A stretch of DNA of 64,000 nt from contig CAMXIF010000003.1 of assembly GCA_947243845.1 (NCBI GenBank), positions 62,001 to 126,000 on the forward strand, read 5' to 3'. Origin of the DNA: an uncultured bacterium (lineage in GTDB: Bacteria > Bacillota > Clostridia > Lachnospirales > Lachnospiraceae). A model generated the notes under the pieces. That model was not told where the DNA came from and ran no database searches. It was given only the letters and a program-made list of their open reading frames with translations. Shown piece after piece: positions 8,078-16,631 of the stretch. Positions within the stretch are counted from its first letter, which is position 1, and every line of letters begins with the position of its first letter. A program made the position numbers and the translations under genes.

Positions 8078-8994
8078 TCTGGTCTCTGCAGAGGCAACGG
8101 TGTTCGAGCTGCTGCTTCCTCCGTCATCCAGCCGGCAAACTGATACCCTTCCCGAGTCGGATCTGCTGGTTTTATGAGCTCCGCCTCTCCGTCCAGGGCA
8201 TAATCAACCCTATATTTCTCTCCATCATTGATAAATGTCACCGCATAAAAGGAGCGGCGTTCAAATGTCTGATCTTCCCCTTTATATACAGTATAATCCG
8301 CTATCTGTTCCTGATTTCTATATACATAAACACGTGTCGACCACCGTGAATCCTCTTCCTGGGTCAGGAACTCATCCACAGTGCCGCTAAGTGTTATCTC
8401 CGTATAGCCATCCCTGTCCTCAATCTCCGTTGTGCAGGACATCGTCCCGTCCTCATTCATCAGTTCCAGTGTCCCAAACGCATCCACATCATATCCATAC
8501 ACTTGAAACGTGATACTTACTGCCGCTTCCTCTTCGGAAGCATCTGTCGATCCTGACGGATTCTTTTCTTCCTCCTCTGGCAGCGGATCCGCTAATTCTC
8601 CTCCCGGCAAATTATCACCAGGCGTTTCTACGATATCCTCCTCCGGAGGCTCTATCGACTCCCCTGTTTCATTCCCATCCGAGGTCTCTGTCTGCTCTCC
8701 TGTCACATCCCCGTCCGGGTTCTGCGTCTGACTTCCTGTCACATCTCCATCCGGGGTCTCTGTCTGATTCCCCGTTTCATCTCCATCCGCAGGCTCTGTC
8801 TGCTCTTCCGTTTCATCCACATCCGTTGTCTCTTGCTGCCCTTCAACGTTTTCCTGCGCAAACACATGCATCGGCACTGCATTGGCTGTCATTCCGATTA
8901 CCAATACAGCTGAAAGCATCATAGCTATGGCGCGCTGTAACAAACTGCCCTTTTGCCTTTTCACTTTCTCTTCCTCCATTTCGTCATCGCTCAT
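8074..8994 (-). CDS. N-terminal part of frameshifted surface protein with InlB-type repeat
   Basis: A 306-residue frame with a long basic leader and signal peptide (hydrophobic 22-40, likely cut near VFAQE). It continues with an acidic linker of 12-residue repeats and then a beta-rich region. Residues about 252-290 match a Listeria-Bacteroides (InlB B) repeat, including TREGYQFAGW. Just after GWMTE the reading becomes EAAARTPLPLQRPE and stops, which does not look like the family. In the -1 frame the same DNA reads GSSSSNTVASAETRVKSENQ and runs into the 285-residue frame. The pair is therefore best read as one frameshifted gene, or as a sequencing error. Confidence 0.82.
   Translation of the reverse strand: MSDDEMEEEKVKRQKGSLLQRAIAMMLSAVLVIGMTANAVPMHVFAQENVEGQQETTDVDETEEQTEPADGDETGNQTETPDGDVTGSQTQNPDGDVTGEQTETSDGNETGESIEPPEEDIVETPGDNLPGGELADPLPEEEEKNPSGSTDASEEEAAVSITFQVYGYDVDAFGTLELMNEDGTMSCTTEIEDRDGYTEITLSGTVDEFLTQEEDSRWSTRVYVYRNQEQIADYTVYKGEDQTFERRSFYAVTFINDGEKYRVDYALDGEAELIKPADPTREGYQFAGWMTEEAAARTPLPLQRPE
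8662..8805 (-). repeat. Four 36-bp coding tandem repeats (acidic linker)
   Basis: Residues 64-111 of the surface protein consist of four copies of a 12-residue unit of the form xQTExxDGDxTG, so about 36 bp each. A fifth, decayed unit may follow. Such Glu/Asp/Thr repeats form a flexible stalk, and copy number may vary between strains. Confidence 0.75.
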
Positions 8995-9165
8995 TAATCC
9001 TTTTTGGTGCAGTGCTTTGTCAGCAGTTCTAATTGAGATATCTCAACGCATCTCGTTTCTTATCCTGCTGTTACAAAAAGATATTTCAGTATAACAAAAG
9101 GAGACTGAAAAAACCGCAAATGGCATATTCTGTCTTTTTTCGGGTGTAAAATGTAAAAAGGGTGC

Positions 9166-9215
9166 AAAAAGGCGTGAATCTCGCCTTACAAACTTAGTAA
9201 GACAAGGCTCACGCC
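9166..9215 (-). terminator. Intrinsic terminator after the 9251 gene
   Basis: On the minus strand GGCGTGA (complement 9209-9215) pairs with TCACGCC (complement 9171-9177). Further pairing is possible inside, and a run of five T follows, so it ends transcription from the fusion gene at 9251. The rest of 8995-9250 contains the leader of the surface-protein gene (AAAGG before ATG 8994) and no gene. Confidence 0.8.
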
Positions 9216-9250
9216 TCTCCCGTTATCCATTCCAAACAAATTTCCTTTAC

Positions 9251-10855
9251 TTACAGCAGGCTGTCAAGCACTCCCTGAATCCCCTGCTCCTCATAAAGCG
9301 TTTTATAAACCGCCACCTCGCCCTGGATCAGTTCATCGATCACCCGCATTCCCAGAAGTTCCACCGGCGCCTGATCATCCGTCATGATACGCCCTCCTGC
9401 CTGATAAACGGTCAGATTATCCGACACTGCTCCCATCATCGCATAGAGCCCCTCATCTGTAATCTCCTCCCTGTGCACCCGCAGATTTTCCAGCATCTGC
9501 GGATTATTGGAAGCAAACAATTCCCTGTTGGTAGAACCCTTTACATCTACCGTATATACCTCACCAAATACACTGCTGATGGTATCCGCCAGATAGGCGT
9601 TGATACTGTCCTCTCCGCTCCCCCGCATATTCATATTCACCACCATCACACCGTCCTCTGAAAGGTGCTCCTTCACCAGGGTAAAAAACTCTTTCGAGGA
9701 CATCTGAAAAGGAATGGTGATATCCTGATAGGCATCCACCATGATCACATCATACCTATCCTCGATTGCGTTCAGATAGGCCCGTCCATCGTAGGTGGTA
9801 ACTTTCACCTCCTCCGGCAGTTCAAAATATTCTCTTGCCAGATCAGTGATTTTCTCATCAATCTCCACACCTTCCACTGGCATATCTCCATAATATTTGC
9901 GGCACTGGTTAGCGTAAGTGCCGGTTCCCATACCAAGAATCAGTGTTTTGCAGTCCGCCGGATCTTCCCGGCCAGTCATCAGGGGCGCCGCCATGGCATA
10001 ATCGTAATACATACCGGTAAGCCCTTCCCCTTTCATAAGAATAGACTGCACACCAAACAACACATTTGTAGATAATATGACACTTCTGTCGTTTTCTTTA
10101 ACCTGCAGATAATTATAGACGGACTCTCCCTCATAGGTCAGATCCCTCTCCCAAAAAGCAAAACTGTTGGAGGTGCCAAACGCACAGCATAAGATAAAGA
10201 GCACTGCCGCAGCCACGCATTTACGCAGTCCCTTTTGAATACTGATAAAATAGATCAGGCTTAATACAAATAATATCCCCGCAAAAATGAGAAAGGTAAT
10301 GGAAGTACCCACTGCCGGGATGGAGATAAAGGTAGGTACAAAAGTGCCGATAATACTGCCGATGGTATTAAATGCACCCAGCGTTCCCACAATCCTGCCG
10401 CTGTCATCCAGGCTGTCCACAGAGTATTTGGCTAAAGAAGGCGTCACCGTCCCCAGCAAAAAGAGCGGAAATACAAAGATTATCATGCAGGCCGCAAAGG
10501 CAGCCCAGATCAGAAAGTTCGTATCAACCGCAAAAATCAACAGCGCTGAGATTCCAAGCACAATATACTTACCTGCCACCGGTATTGCAGCAATCCAGAC
10601 TGCTGCAATCAGAATCCGTACATAGAGCTTGTCCGGATTGGGGTTCTTATCTGCACTTCGGCCGCCGTAAATGTTCCCCAGAGCCATCGCAATCATAATC
10701 GTACCGATAATGATCGTCCACACAATCTGCGATGAACTGAAGTATGGAGCCAAAAGCCTGCTGGCTCCCAGTTCCACTGCCATGACAGACATTCCTGCAA
10801 AAAATTCTGTAATATATAAGAAAACTTTGTTTTTTAAAATAGAAGAACCGCTCAT
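9251..10855 (-). CDS. Membrane protein fused to spermidine-synthase-like methyltransferase fold
   Basis: About 534 residues. I start at ATG 10855 because GGAG lies 6 nt upstream and a promoter -10 box covers the region of an earlier in-frame ATG. The first half is a membrane domain of roughly seven or eight helices (ITEFFAGMSVMAVELGASRL onwards). The second half has a Rossmann fold like spermidine synthase: LILGMGTGTYANQ (cofactor loop), VEGVEIDEKI and YDVIMVDAYQD. Such fused spermidine synthases are widespread, but their substrate is generally unproven. No decarboxylase or other polyamine gene is nearby, so a polyamine role is not supported by context. Confidence 0.85.
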   Translation of the reverse strand: MSGSSILKNKVFLYITEFFAGMSVMAVELGASRLLAPYFSSSQIVWTIIIGTIMIAMALGNIYGGRSADKNPNPDKLYVRILIAAVWIAAIPVAGKYIVLGISALLIFAVDTNFLIWAAFAACMIIFVFPLFLLGTVTPSLAKYSVDSLDDSGRIVGTLGAFNTIGSIIGTFVPTFISIPAVGTSITFLIFAGILFVLSLIYFISIQKGLRKCVAAAVLFILCCAFGTSNSFAFWERDLTYEGESVYNYLQVKENDRSVILSTNVLFGVQSILMKGEGLTGMYYDYAMAAPLMTGREDPADCKTLILGMGTGTYANQCRKYYGDMPVEGVEIDEKITDLAREYFELPEEVKVTTYDGRAYLNAIEDRYDVIMVDAYQDITIPFQMSSKEFFTLVKEHLSEDGVMVVNMNMRGSGEDSINAYLADTISSVFGEVYTVDVKGSTNRELFASNNPQMLENLRVHREEITDEGLYAMMGAVSDNLTVYQAGGRIMTDDQAPVELLGMRVIDELIQGEVAVYKTLYEEQGIQGVLDSLL

Positions 10856-10905
10856 CCCTCTCTCCATTCCGAAGTATTTCTCAACACTCCAAGTTATCAT
10901 TATCC

Positions 10906-10934
10906 AGTATACACCCCGCCCCTATCCAGCGCAA
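10906..10934 (-). promoter_or_regulatory. Promoter for the 9251 fusion gene
   Basis: TTGCGC (10929-10934) and TATACT (10906-10911) are separated by 17 nt on the minus strand. The implied start lies just upstream of the chosen ATG at 10855. Confidence 0.6.
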
Positions 10935-11046
10935 TTCCAAACACATTAAATTTTCCTAAACTGTCTCCGCTTCCCCTGCGCAGACCGGTCTCCACAATCT
11001 CTGCCCGCAATCACCGCAAATAGGCGAAGGAATATCCTGTAATATC

Positions 11047-11088
11047 AAAGGACAGCACTTTTTCCTTACGGCAAAAATGCTGTCCTTT
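11047..11088 (-). terminator. Terminator hairpin after the SPOCS-LysM gene
   Basis: An 11-bp perfect stem, AAAGGACAGCA / TGCTGTCCTTT, is extended inside by TTTTT / AAAAA around a 9-nt loop. It lies 47 nt beyond the stop at 11135. T residues flank it on both strands, so it may act in both directions. Confidence 0.75.
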
Positions 11089-11134
11089 TTGGGGACGATA
11101 TAATCGACAACCAACAATGTCATATTGCCAGAAT

Positions 11135-12691
11135 CTAGATCCCGCCCTTCACCACCAGGATCCTGTCCCCGGTATTGATTTCCTCAGTAGGTAATTCATT
11201 CACTTCCTTAAGCTGTGCCACCGGTACATAATAGCGCTTACCGATATCCCACAGGGTTTCTCCCGGACCCGCGATATAGATTACCATTCCCGGCAGTTCG
11301 CTCAGTTTGTTCAGATCCAAATCTTCCACCTTGATATCTGTCACCAGATTATGAATCTTTTGTGCAAATACAATGACCTTAAACTGCAAAGCAGCCTTCA
11401 CATCCAGTTCATCGCTGTCAAGCATGGTCACCGTCAACTGCTCGATACTGGAATGTAACTTATAAATACAGTCATCAGTGATATTATCCACCTCGATCAC
11501 ATACTGGAACGGCAGGTCATTCTTTGTGGAATAAATCGTCCTGGCGCCTCCCGCACTCAGATATAGCGTAGTCACGATCAAAGTGCCGGTGACGGCAATG
11601 CCGTTCTCCACAATTGTCCTCTCATCAATCCGGATTTCTCCTTCGGAATGAATCAACTGATACATCGGCATTTCTGAATTTTGGATTCTTACATGATCAG
11701 CTATCTTGCACTTTCCAACGCCTGCCAGCAAGAGACTCTTGAGCGGCACCTGCGTTGCCAACGCCCCAATCTCCTTATCCACCCCGTAAACATCCGAAAG
11801 TACCTCCAGGTTTTCCTCTTCATATAAGTGAATATCCAGATCCAATACCGGTTCCACGCAGAAGACTCTCTCCTCCCCATCAAAATCCGGCCGTACTTCC
11901 ACATTGCACTGTCCTAAACTGTACTGGATATCCGGTATCATATTTTCACGACAGCCGTGACATTCAATGATACCGCTGAAAGGCACTGTGTTCTCATACC
12001 ATAAAGTCCTGTCATTATCACCCTCTCCCTCATACAGGAAAAAGGCCCTCATCTCCCCTTGAATGGATATCTTTTCGTCCAGTGCCTTAAATTCCACATG
12101 GTCAAAGCAGATATGATGCCATATCGTCTGAAAGACATTGGGCAGGTTTCCGGTCAGTTCCATTTCCTCTTTCAGACGGAAGATATCTTTCTTATGTAAC
12201 ACCAATTCAACCACCGGGTAAATACATTTGCGATACTCCACCGGTTCCTCATGATAGAGATCTACTGCCGCCTCGCACTCCACCTGCTCCTCTTTCTCAA
12301 GCACAAAGGACACCACTGCCTGCACACTCAGTTTCCGGGAATTGATAAGTCCCACTGTCAGATCCTCAATGGTCCATTCTGCCAAGATCGTATCCCCGTT
12401 ACAGACACCCTCCATGTTCACTTTTTCCTCAAAGGGAATCATCGCCTCCATGCTGGCGCACATCCCCTCCATGTCCGTCAGATACAGTATGGACACCACC
12501 AGCTTACCTTTCAGATTCACCACATTTTCACAGGCGCGGACTTCCTCCATAATAATCTCTCCCTTACTGCTCAGAAGATAATTCGCGTCCGGTTTGTTAT
12601 CTGAAATATTCACATCTTCTTCCAATACCATCTGGGTGCCGGCCTTTCCACCGATCCGGTCCATATGTATTTTCTTCTTCACTAATTCCAC
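11135..12691 (-). CDS. DUF3794 (SPOCS) protein with C-terminal LysM
   Basis: A 518-residue protein starting at GTG 12691, supported by GGAGG 7 nt upstream. It carries repeated SPOCS/DUF3794 segments (for example KLVVSILYLTD and GTLIVTTLYLS) over residues 30-450. A LysM domain follows at about 467-518 (GPGETLWDIGKRYYV, then LKEVNEL and GDRILVV). SPOCS-LysM proteins belong to the clostridial spore coat or morphogenesis set; LysM would hold it to peptidoglycan. No signal peptide is seen, which fits synthesis in the mother cell. A sigma-E-like promoter upstream supports this. Confidence 0.9.
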   Translation of the reverse strand: MELVKKKIHMDRIGGKAGTQMVLEEDVNISDNKPDANYLLSSKGEIIMEEVRACENVVNLKGKLVVSILYLTDMEGMCASMEAMIPFEEKVNMEGVCNGDTILAEWTIEDLTVGLINSRKLSVQAVVSFVLEKEEQVECEAAVDLYHEEPVEYRKCIYPVVELVLHKKDIFRLKEEMELTGNLPNVFQTIWHHICFDHVEFKALDEKISIQGEMRAFFLYEGEGDNDRTLWYENTVPFSGIIECHGCRENMIPDIQYSLGQCNVEVRPDFDGEERVFCVEPVLDLDIHLYEEENLEVLSDVYGVDKEIGALATQVPLKSLLLAGVGKCKIADHVRIQNSEMPMYQLIHSEGEIRIDERTIVENGIAVTGTLIVTTLYLSAGGARTIYSTKNDLPFQYVIEVDNITDDCIYKLHSSIEQLTVTMLDSDELDVKAALQFKVIVFAQKIHNLVTDIKVEDLDLNKLSELPGMVIYIAGPGETLWDIGKRYYVPVAQLKEVNELPTEEINTGDRILVVKGGI

Positions 12692-12721
12692 AAGAAAACC
12701 TCCATGCGTATACTTGCTATA

Positions 12722-12748
12722 AGTCTATGCGGCAGCATAGATGGATAT
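12722..12748 (-). promoter_or_regulatory. Sigma-E-like sporulation promoter
   Basis: On the minus strand ATATC (12744-12748) and CATAGACT (12722-12729) are separated by 14 nt. This resembles the Bacillus sigma-E pattern ATATT-N14-CATACAAT (six of eight bases in the -10). The perfect inverted repeat CTATGC-N4-GCATAG (12725-12740) overlaps it. Confidence 0.5.
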
Positions 12749-12889
12749 GCCATGTCATGTAAAAACCTTTTATGTCATTAATGCAACCGTACAGACATGT
12801 TTGCATCATGGAAAACATTTCTTTTGCCGAAAATATTATTATATCTATGCAAAACAAGTTCAAAACAACACACTTAGGAGGAATCCGCC

Positions 12890-13606
12890 ATGTTATCCAT
12901 CGCAGTCTGTGATGATATCGTATTAGAATGTTCACAACTGGCCAGACAGATCCGGCACATTGCCAGCCAGGCAGACCACGAAATCATACTCCGGGAATTT
13001 TATACAGGCAAAGAACTCCTACAGTCTCCTGAAACCTTTGACATACTTTTTCTGGACATTAAAATGCCCGGACTGGACGGCATGGAACTGGCTCGTCTGC
13101 TGCGGCGCAGAGAAGAGACCTGTCTGCTAATCTTTGTCACTGCGGTCTCCGAATATGTCTTTGAAGCCTATGAGGTAGAGGCTTTTGCCTATCTTGTAAA
13201 ACCCGTCACCAACGAACAGCTTACGAAAGTCATCACCCGTGGAGTTGAAAAATTGCGCAGAGAATCCACAGAATCCCTTCTAGTCTCTGCGCGGCGCCTT
13301 GTCAGAAAAATCCCCTTAAAAGATATCGTATATATGGAAGCCCGTGGAAGGCTCCTTATCATCCATACCCCGCAGGATGTGATAGAAACGTATGAGCAGA
13401 TCGGCCAGATGGAAAAGCGGCTTGAGGGCAAAAACTTTTTCCGATGCCACAAGGGGTATCTGGTCAACCTAAAATATGTAGATACCTATGATAAGACGGA
13501 GATTTACCTGGAAACAAAAGATACAGTCCTGTTAGCCAAGCGCCGCTATGACGATTTTACCAGGGCATTGATGCATTACCTGAAACAAGAAGGAGGACTC
13601 GCATGA
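12890..13606 (+). CDS. LytTR family response regulator
   Basis: A 238-residue response regulator of the AgrA/VirR type. The receiver domain (1-120) has acidic residues Asp8/Asp9, phospho-acceptor Asp56 in LFLDIKMPG, and the Lys in LVKPVT. The LytTR DNA-binding domain (about 135-235) shows DIVYMEARGR and FFRCHKGYLVNLKYV. AGGAGG lies 8 nt before the ATG. The next gene, its GHKL sensor kinase, overlaps by 4 nt (ATGA). Targets are unknown. Confidence 0.93.
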   Translation: MLSIAVCDDIVLECSQLARQIRHIASQADHEIILREFYTGKELLQSPETFDILFLDIKMPGLDGMELARLLRRREETCLLIFVTAVSEYVFEAYEVEAFAYLVKPVTNEQLTKVITRGVEKLRRESTESLLVSARRLVRKIPLKDIVYMEARGRLLIIHTPQDVIETYEQIGQMEKRLEGKNFFRCHKGYLVNLKYVDTYDKTEIYLETKDTVLLAKRRYDDFTRALMHYLKQEGGLA

Positions 13607-14919
13607 CATTACGGATGATAATTATAGCCGGCATCGGACTATGCCTTCAGGCAGGCATAATTTACCGGCTGCAGGAAAACTTCTTTTCCCCGCAAAGAAA
13701 CAGATATCTTGGCTTAGCATCCTGCATGCTGCTCTATCTGCTGATCAGCCTGACTGCCTCCTATACCTTCAGCCAACAGGGCTGGTATATTCTCTACAGC
13801 ATCCTGCGACAGGGTTCTTTGATGCTGCTTATGACCCTGTTCTTCCGGGGCGACCTGTGGCACAGGGCATCCCTGGCGGCTATCCTATGCGTTTCCTCGG
13901 AGTTTGCCGTTAACACTCTGAGCGAAACGCTGTCTCTTATCAGTATGCTTTTTCCGGCACAGCAATCCACATGTTCCGAACTTTTTGTCAGTCTTTCCTA
14001 TCCTATCTCTGCCGCAATTCTATGGTTTATTTTCCGGCATATAAAACTGCGTCCGGATCTTTTTTCCGAACAGATCTGCCGGTTTCTATTCTTTATTATG
14101 TGCGGGCTGATTCTATTGACTGATACAGTCTATCACGGCATCACACACGGTGTAATCATGATCTCCCATACCGACTGGCCGGAGGTTTTCAATCCCTATA
14201 CCAGCGAAGTTTTAACCCATATACAATGTATCATCCTGGCGCTTTTAAGCCTTTCCATGTCCTTAAGTCTGCCTGCTGCCCTGAACAGAATCGTGCAGCA
14301 AGCCCTATCGGAACAGATGCAGCGCACTCAGATTGCCCATTACCAGACCCTTTTAGAAGAACATCACAGACAGATGAATCTCCGCCACGACCTGAAAAAC
14401 CACCTGCTTGTCCTGGAGCGCCTGACAGAACAGGGCGAACTTGACAAGATAAACGGATATCTCAAATCCATGTATCACGAAGCATACAAAGCCACAGGAA
14501 ATATCCATACCGGCAGCCTGACTGCGGACGCCCTCATCGACATCAAGGAACAGGCCGCTCTGGCAGAGAACATCTCCTTTACCTGTGAACTGCAATTTCC
14601 GAAACAACTGCCCCTGCAGGACTTTGACCTGTGTATCGTGTTGGGAAATCTGCTGGATAACGCCATTCAGGCTGCAGCCGGCGTGACTGATGGGCAGGAA
14701 CGCCTTATCATCCTGCAAGCCAGAACAGTAAAACGGAATCTTCTGTTGGAAATCAAAAATACTATGCCGAATAAACCAGGCTTTATACCGTTCGGAACAG
14801 AGCAATACGGAACCGGTCTGCACAACGTTAAAAACATCATAGAGAAATACAATGGCATGATGGATATTTCCCTTGAAGATTCCTGGTTTTGTGTGTCGAT
14901 TCTACTGCCGGCTGTATGA
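13603..14919 (+). CDS. GHKL-type sensor histidine kinase (AgrC-like)
   Basis: A 438-residue sensor. Residues 1-225 are six or so membrane helices with no large extracellular domain, as in AgrC-type peptide or small-molecule sensors. The dimerisation segment has His262 in NLRHDLKNHLLVLERL. The ATPase domain carries the N box VLGNLLDNAIQAA and the G box GTGLHNVKNIIEKYNG. It is translationally coupled to the LytTR regulator by an ATGA overlap. No peptide precursor or AgrB-like protease is adjacent, so the signal is not evident. Confidence 0.92.
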   Translation: MTLRMIIIAGIGLCLQAGIIYRLQENFFSPQRNRYLGLASCMLLYLLISLTASYTFSQQGWYILYSILRQGSLMLLMTLFFRGDLWHRASLAAILCVSSEFAVNTLSETLSLISMLFPAQQSTCSELFVSLSYPISAAILWFIFRHIKLRPDLFSEQICRFLFFIMCGLILLTDTVYHGITHGVIMISHTDWPEVFNPYTSEVLTHIQCIILALLSLSMSLSLPAALNRIVQQALSEQMQRTQIAHYQTLLEEHHRQMNLRHDLKNHLLVLERLTEQGELDKINGYLKSMYHEAYKATGNIHTGSLTADALIDIKEQAALAENISFTCELQFPKQLPLQDFDLCIVLGNLLDNAIQAAAGVTDGQERLIILQARTVKRNLLLEIKNTMPNKPGFIPFGTEQYGTGLHNVKNIIEKYNGMMDISLEDSWFCVSILLPAV

Positions 14920-15138
14920 TACCGCATTGCTTGGGGTATCAGCGATCGATAGTGCCATATTTGCATAGAAATCTGCCGTATATAACACCTGGCGAGCCGT
15001 TTGATACATATCGCCAATGTTTCCTTTCCTTATGCCGAAAACCTATATGAGACAGCTATCTTTCGCGGAAATCTACACATGGTCTCTCGATACCAGATGT
15101 ATCTGACTGCAAACCACATTACAAAAAGGAGGCACACT

Positions 15139-15705
15139 ATGAAGGCAGGAACAATGGAAGGTTTGATCGGCGCAGGTCTTAACATGAAATTGATGGATAC
15201 TCCCATGCGCGTCTATAAAGAGGCAAGGCGGAAAGGCGATCTTGGCGCCATGGAACGCGCTATGGGCTATGCCACTGAATTTCAGGATACTGCTTACGAA
15301 TATAAGGAGAAAGCCGAAGAAGAATTGCGCAGGGAAATGCAGGAAAACAGGGAAGAACAGCAGCGTGAACGGGAAGAAGCCCTGGAAGAACGCAGAGAAG
15401 CTGCGAAGGAAACACAGAAAGAGACTGCAGAAAAGCTGGCGGAGAAAGCCGCTGAGAGTCGGGAAGAAACAAATGTCACAATAGAGCATGCGAAAGCGCC
15501 ATCTGCCGACAATCTGGTCATCAGCGAGGAAGGGCACAAACTCCTTCAGGAAAACCGTCCGGCACCTGACATGGAAGCGCCCGCTATAGAGGCACCTGCT
15601 ATTCCCTCAAGTACGGACAACAAATCGGAAGTGAAATTTTATTCCAGTGCAGGCACCGCTGTGGAAGCACCGCCTGTGGGAATGAATGTGTCGGTAAATG
15701 TATAA
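15139..15705 (+). CDS. Charged coiled-coil hypothetical protein
   Basis: The start is at ATG 15139, after AAAAGGAGG at 7 nt; the longer upstream frame lacks any site. The product of 188 residues is not recognised. Residues 1-50 look folded (EGLIGAGLNMKLMDTPM). Residues 50-115 are almost entirely Glu, Arg, Lys, Gln and Ala and predict a long coiled coil. The tail is Pro/Ala/Glu-rich, with a repeated APAIEAPAI motif and a final hydrophobic VGMNVSVNV. There is no signal peptide. It follows the two-component genes after 219 nt and may be its own unit. Confidence 0.72.
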   Translation: MKAGTMEGLIGAGLNMKLMDTPMRVYKEARRKGDLGAMERAMGYATEFQDTAYEYKEKAEEELRREMQENREEQQREREEALEERREAAKETQKETAEKLAEKAAESREETNVTIEHAKAPSADNLVISEEGHKLLQENRPAPDMEAPAIEAPAIPSSTDNKSEVKFYSSAGTAVEAPPVGMNVSVNV

Positions 15706-15717
15706 CCCTTACAAACT

Positions 15718-15747
15718 GATTGGGGCGTTTATTCCACCGCCCCAATC
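15718..15747. terminator. Bidirectional terminator between 15139 gene and pyrD
   Basis: A perfect 10-bp stem GATTGGGGCG / CGCCCCAATC with a 10-nt loop. The pyrD stop codon lies inside the loop. T-tracts on both sides are weak. It is placed to serve two convergent genes. Confidence 0.65.
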
Positions 15748-16631
15748 AAATCTGTTACCTTTTCAATCCCATATCGCTTCATATACTGCTCAATCCCCTC
15801 AACAACCTCCACAGTCGTATAAGGATTGACAAAATTCATAGCTCCGACCGCCACGGCGCTGGCTCCCGCCAGCAGAAATTCTATGGCATCCTCCGCGTTA
15901 CTGATGCCGCCCATGCCAATGATCGGAATCTTCACTGCCTGAGCCGCCTGATAGACCATACGCACCGCCACCGGCTTGATCGCCGGGCCGGACATGCCGC
16001 CCGTCTTATTGGCCAGCACAAACTTTTTCCTGTGAATATCAATCTTCATGCCCGTGATTGTATTGATCATAGAAAGTACATCCGCCCCTGCCGCCTCGGC
16101 CGCCCGCGACATCTCCGCAATATCCGTCACATTGGGACTCAGTTTCATAATCACCGGCTGTTTCGCCTTTTTCTTAATCTGGGATGTAATATCATAGAGA
16201 CTTTCCGGTTTCTGCCCGAAAGCAATCGCTCCCTCCTTCACATTGGGACAGGATACATTAATCTCCAGCATGTCCACCGGCTCATCACCCAGCCGCTCCA
16301 CCACTTCCAGATAATCCTCCACCGTCTTGCCGCAGACGTTGACGATAATCTTCGTATCATATTTTTGCAGGAAAGGAATGTCTCTCTTCACAAACACATC
16401 AATACCCGGATTCTGCAGACCAATGGCATTTAACATGCCTCCATATACTTCCGCCACCCTCGGTGTGGGATTGCCCTCCCAGGGAACATTGGCCACTCCC
16501 TTGGTCACCACTGCACCCAATTTATTTAAATCTACAAAGTCACTGTACTCCATGCCGGAACCAAAAGTGCCGGATGCCGTCATAACAGGATTTTGAAAAG
16601 TCACACCGGCAATCGTTACCTGTGTATTCAT
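15729..16631 (-). CDS. pyrD: Dihydroorotate dehydrogenase, class 1B catalytic subunit
   Basis: PyrD oxidises dihydroorotate to orotate in pyrimidine synthesis; the class 1B form passes electrons through PyrK to NAD. The 300-residue length fits. It has FMN-binding MTASGTFGSG (18-27), the catalytic Cys128 in LEINVSCPNV, and GMGGISNAEDAIEF near the phosphate site. The start shares one base with the stop of pyrK (TGATG), tight coupling as expected for a heterotetramer. Confidence 0.96.
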   Translation of the reverse strand: MNTQVTIAGVTFQNPVMTASGTFGSGMEYSDFVDLNKLGAVVTKGVANVPWEGNPTPRVAEVYGGMLNAIGLQNPGIDVFVKRDIPFLQKYDTKIIVNVCGKTVEDYLEVVERLGDEPVDMLEINVSCPNVKEGAIAFGQKPESLYDITSQIKKKAKQPVIMKLSPNVTDIAEMSRAAEAAGADVLSMINTITGMKIDIHRKKFVLANKTGGMSGPAIKPVAVRMVYQAAQAVKIPIIGMGGISNAEDAIEFLLAGASAVAVGAMNFVNPYTTVEVVEGIEQYMKRYGIEKVTDLIGAVE

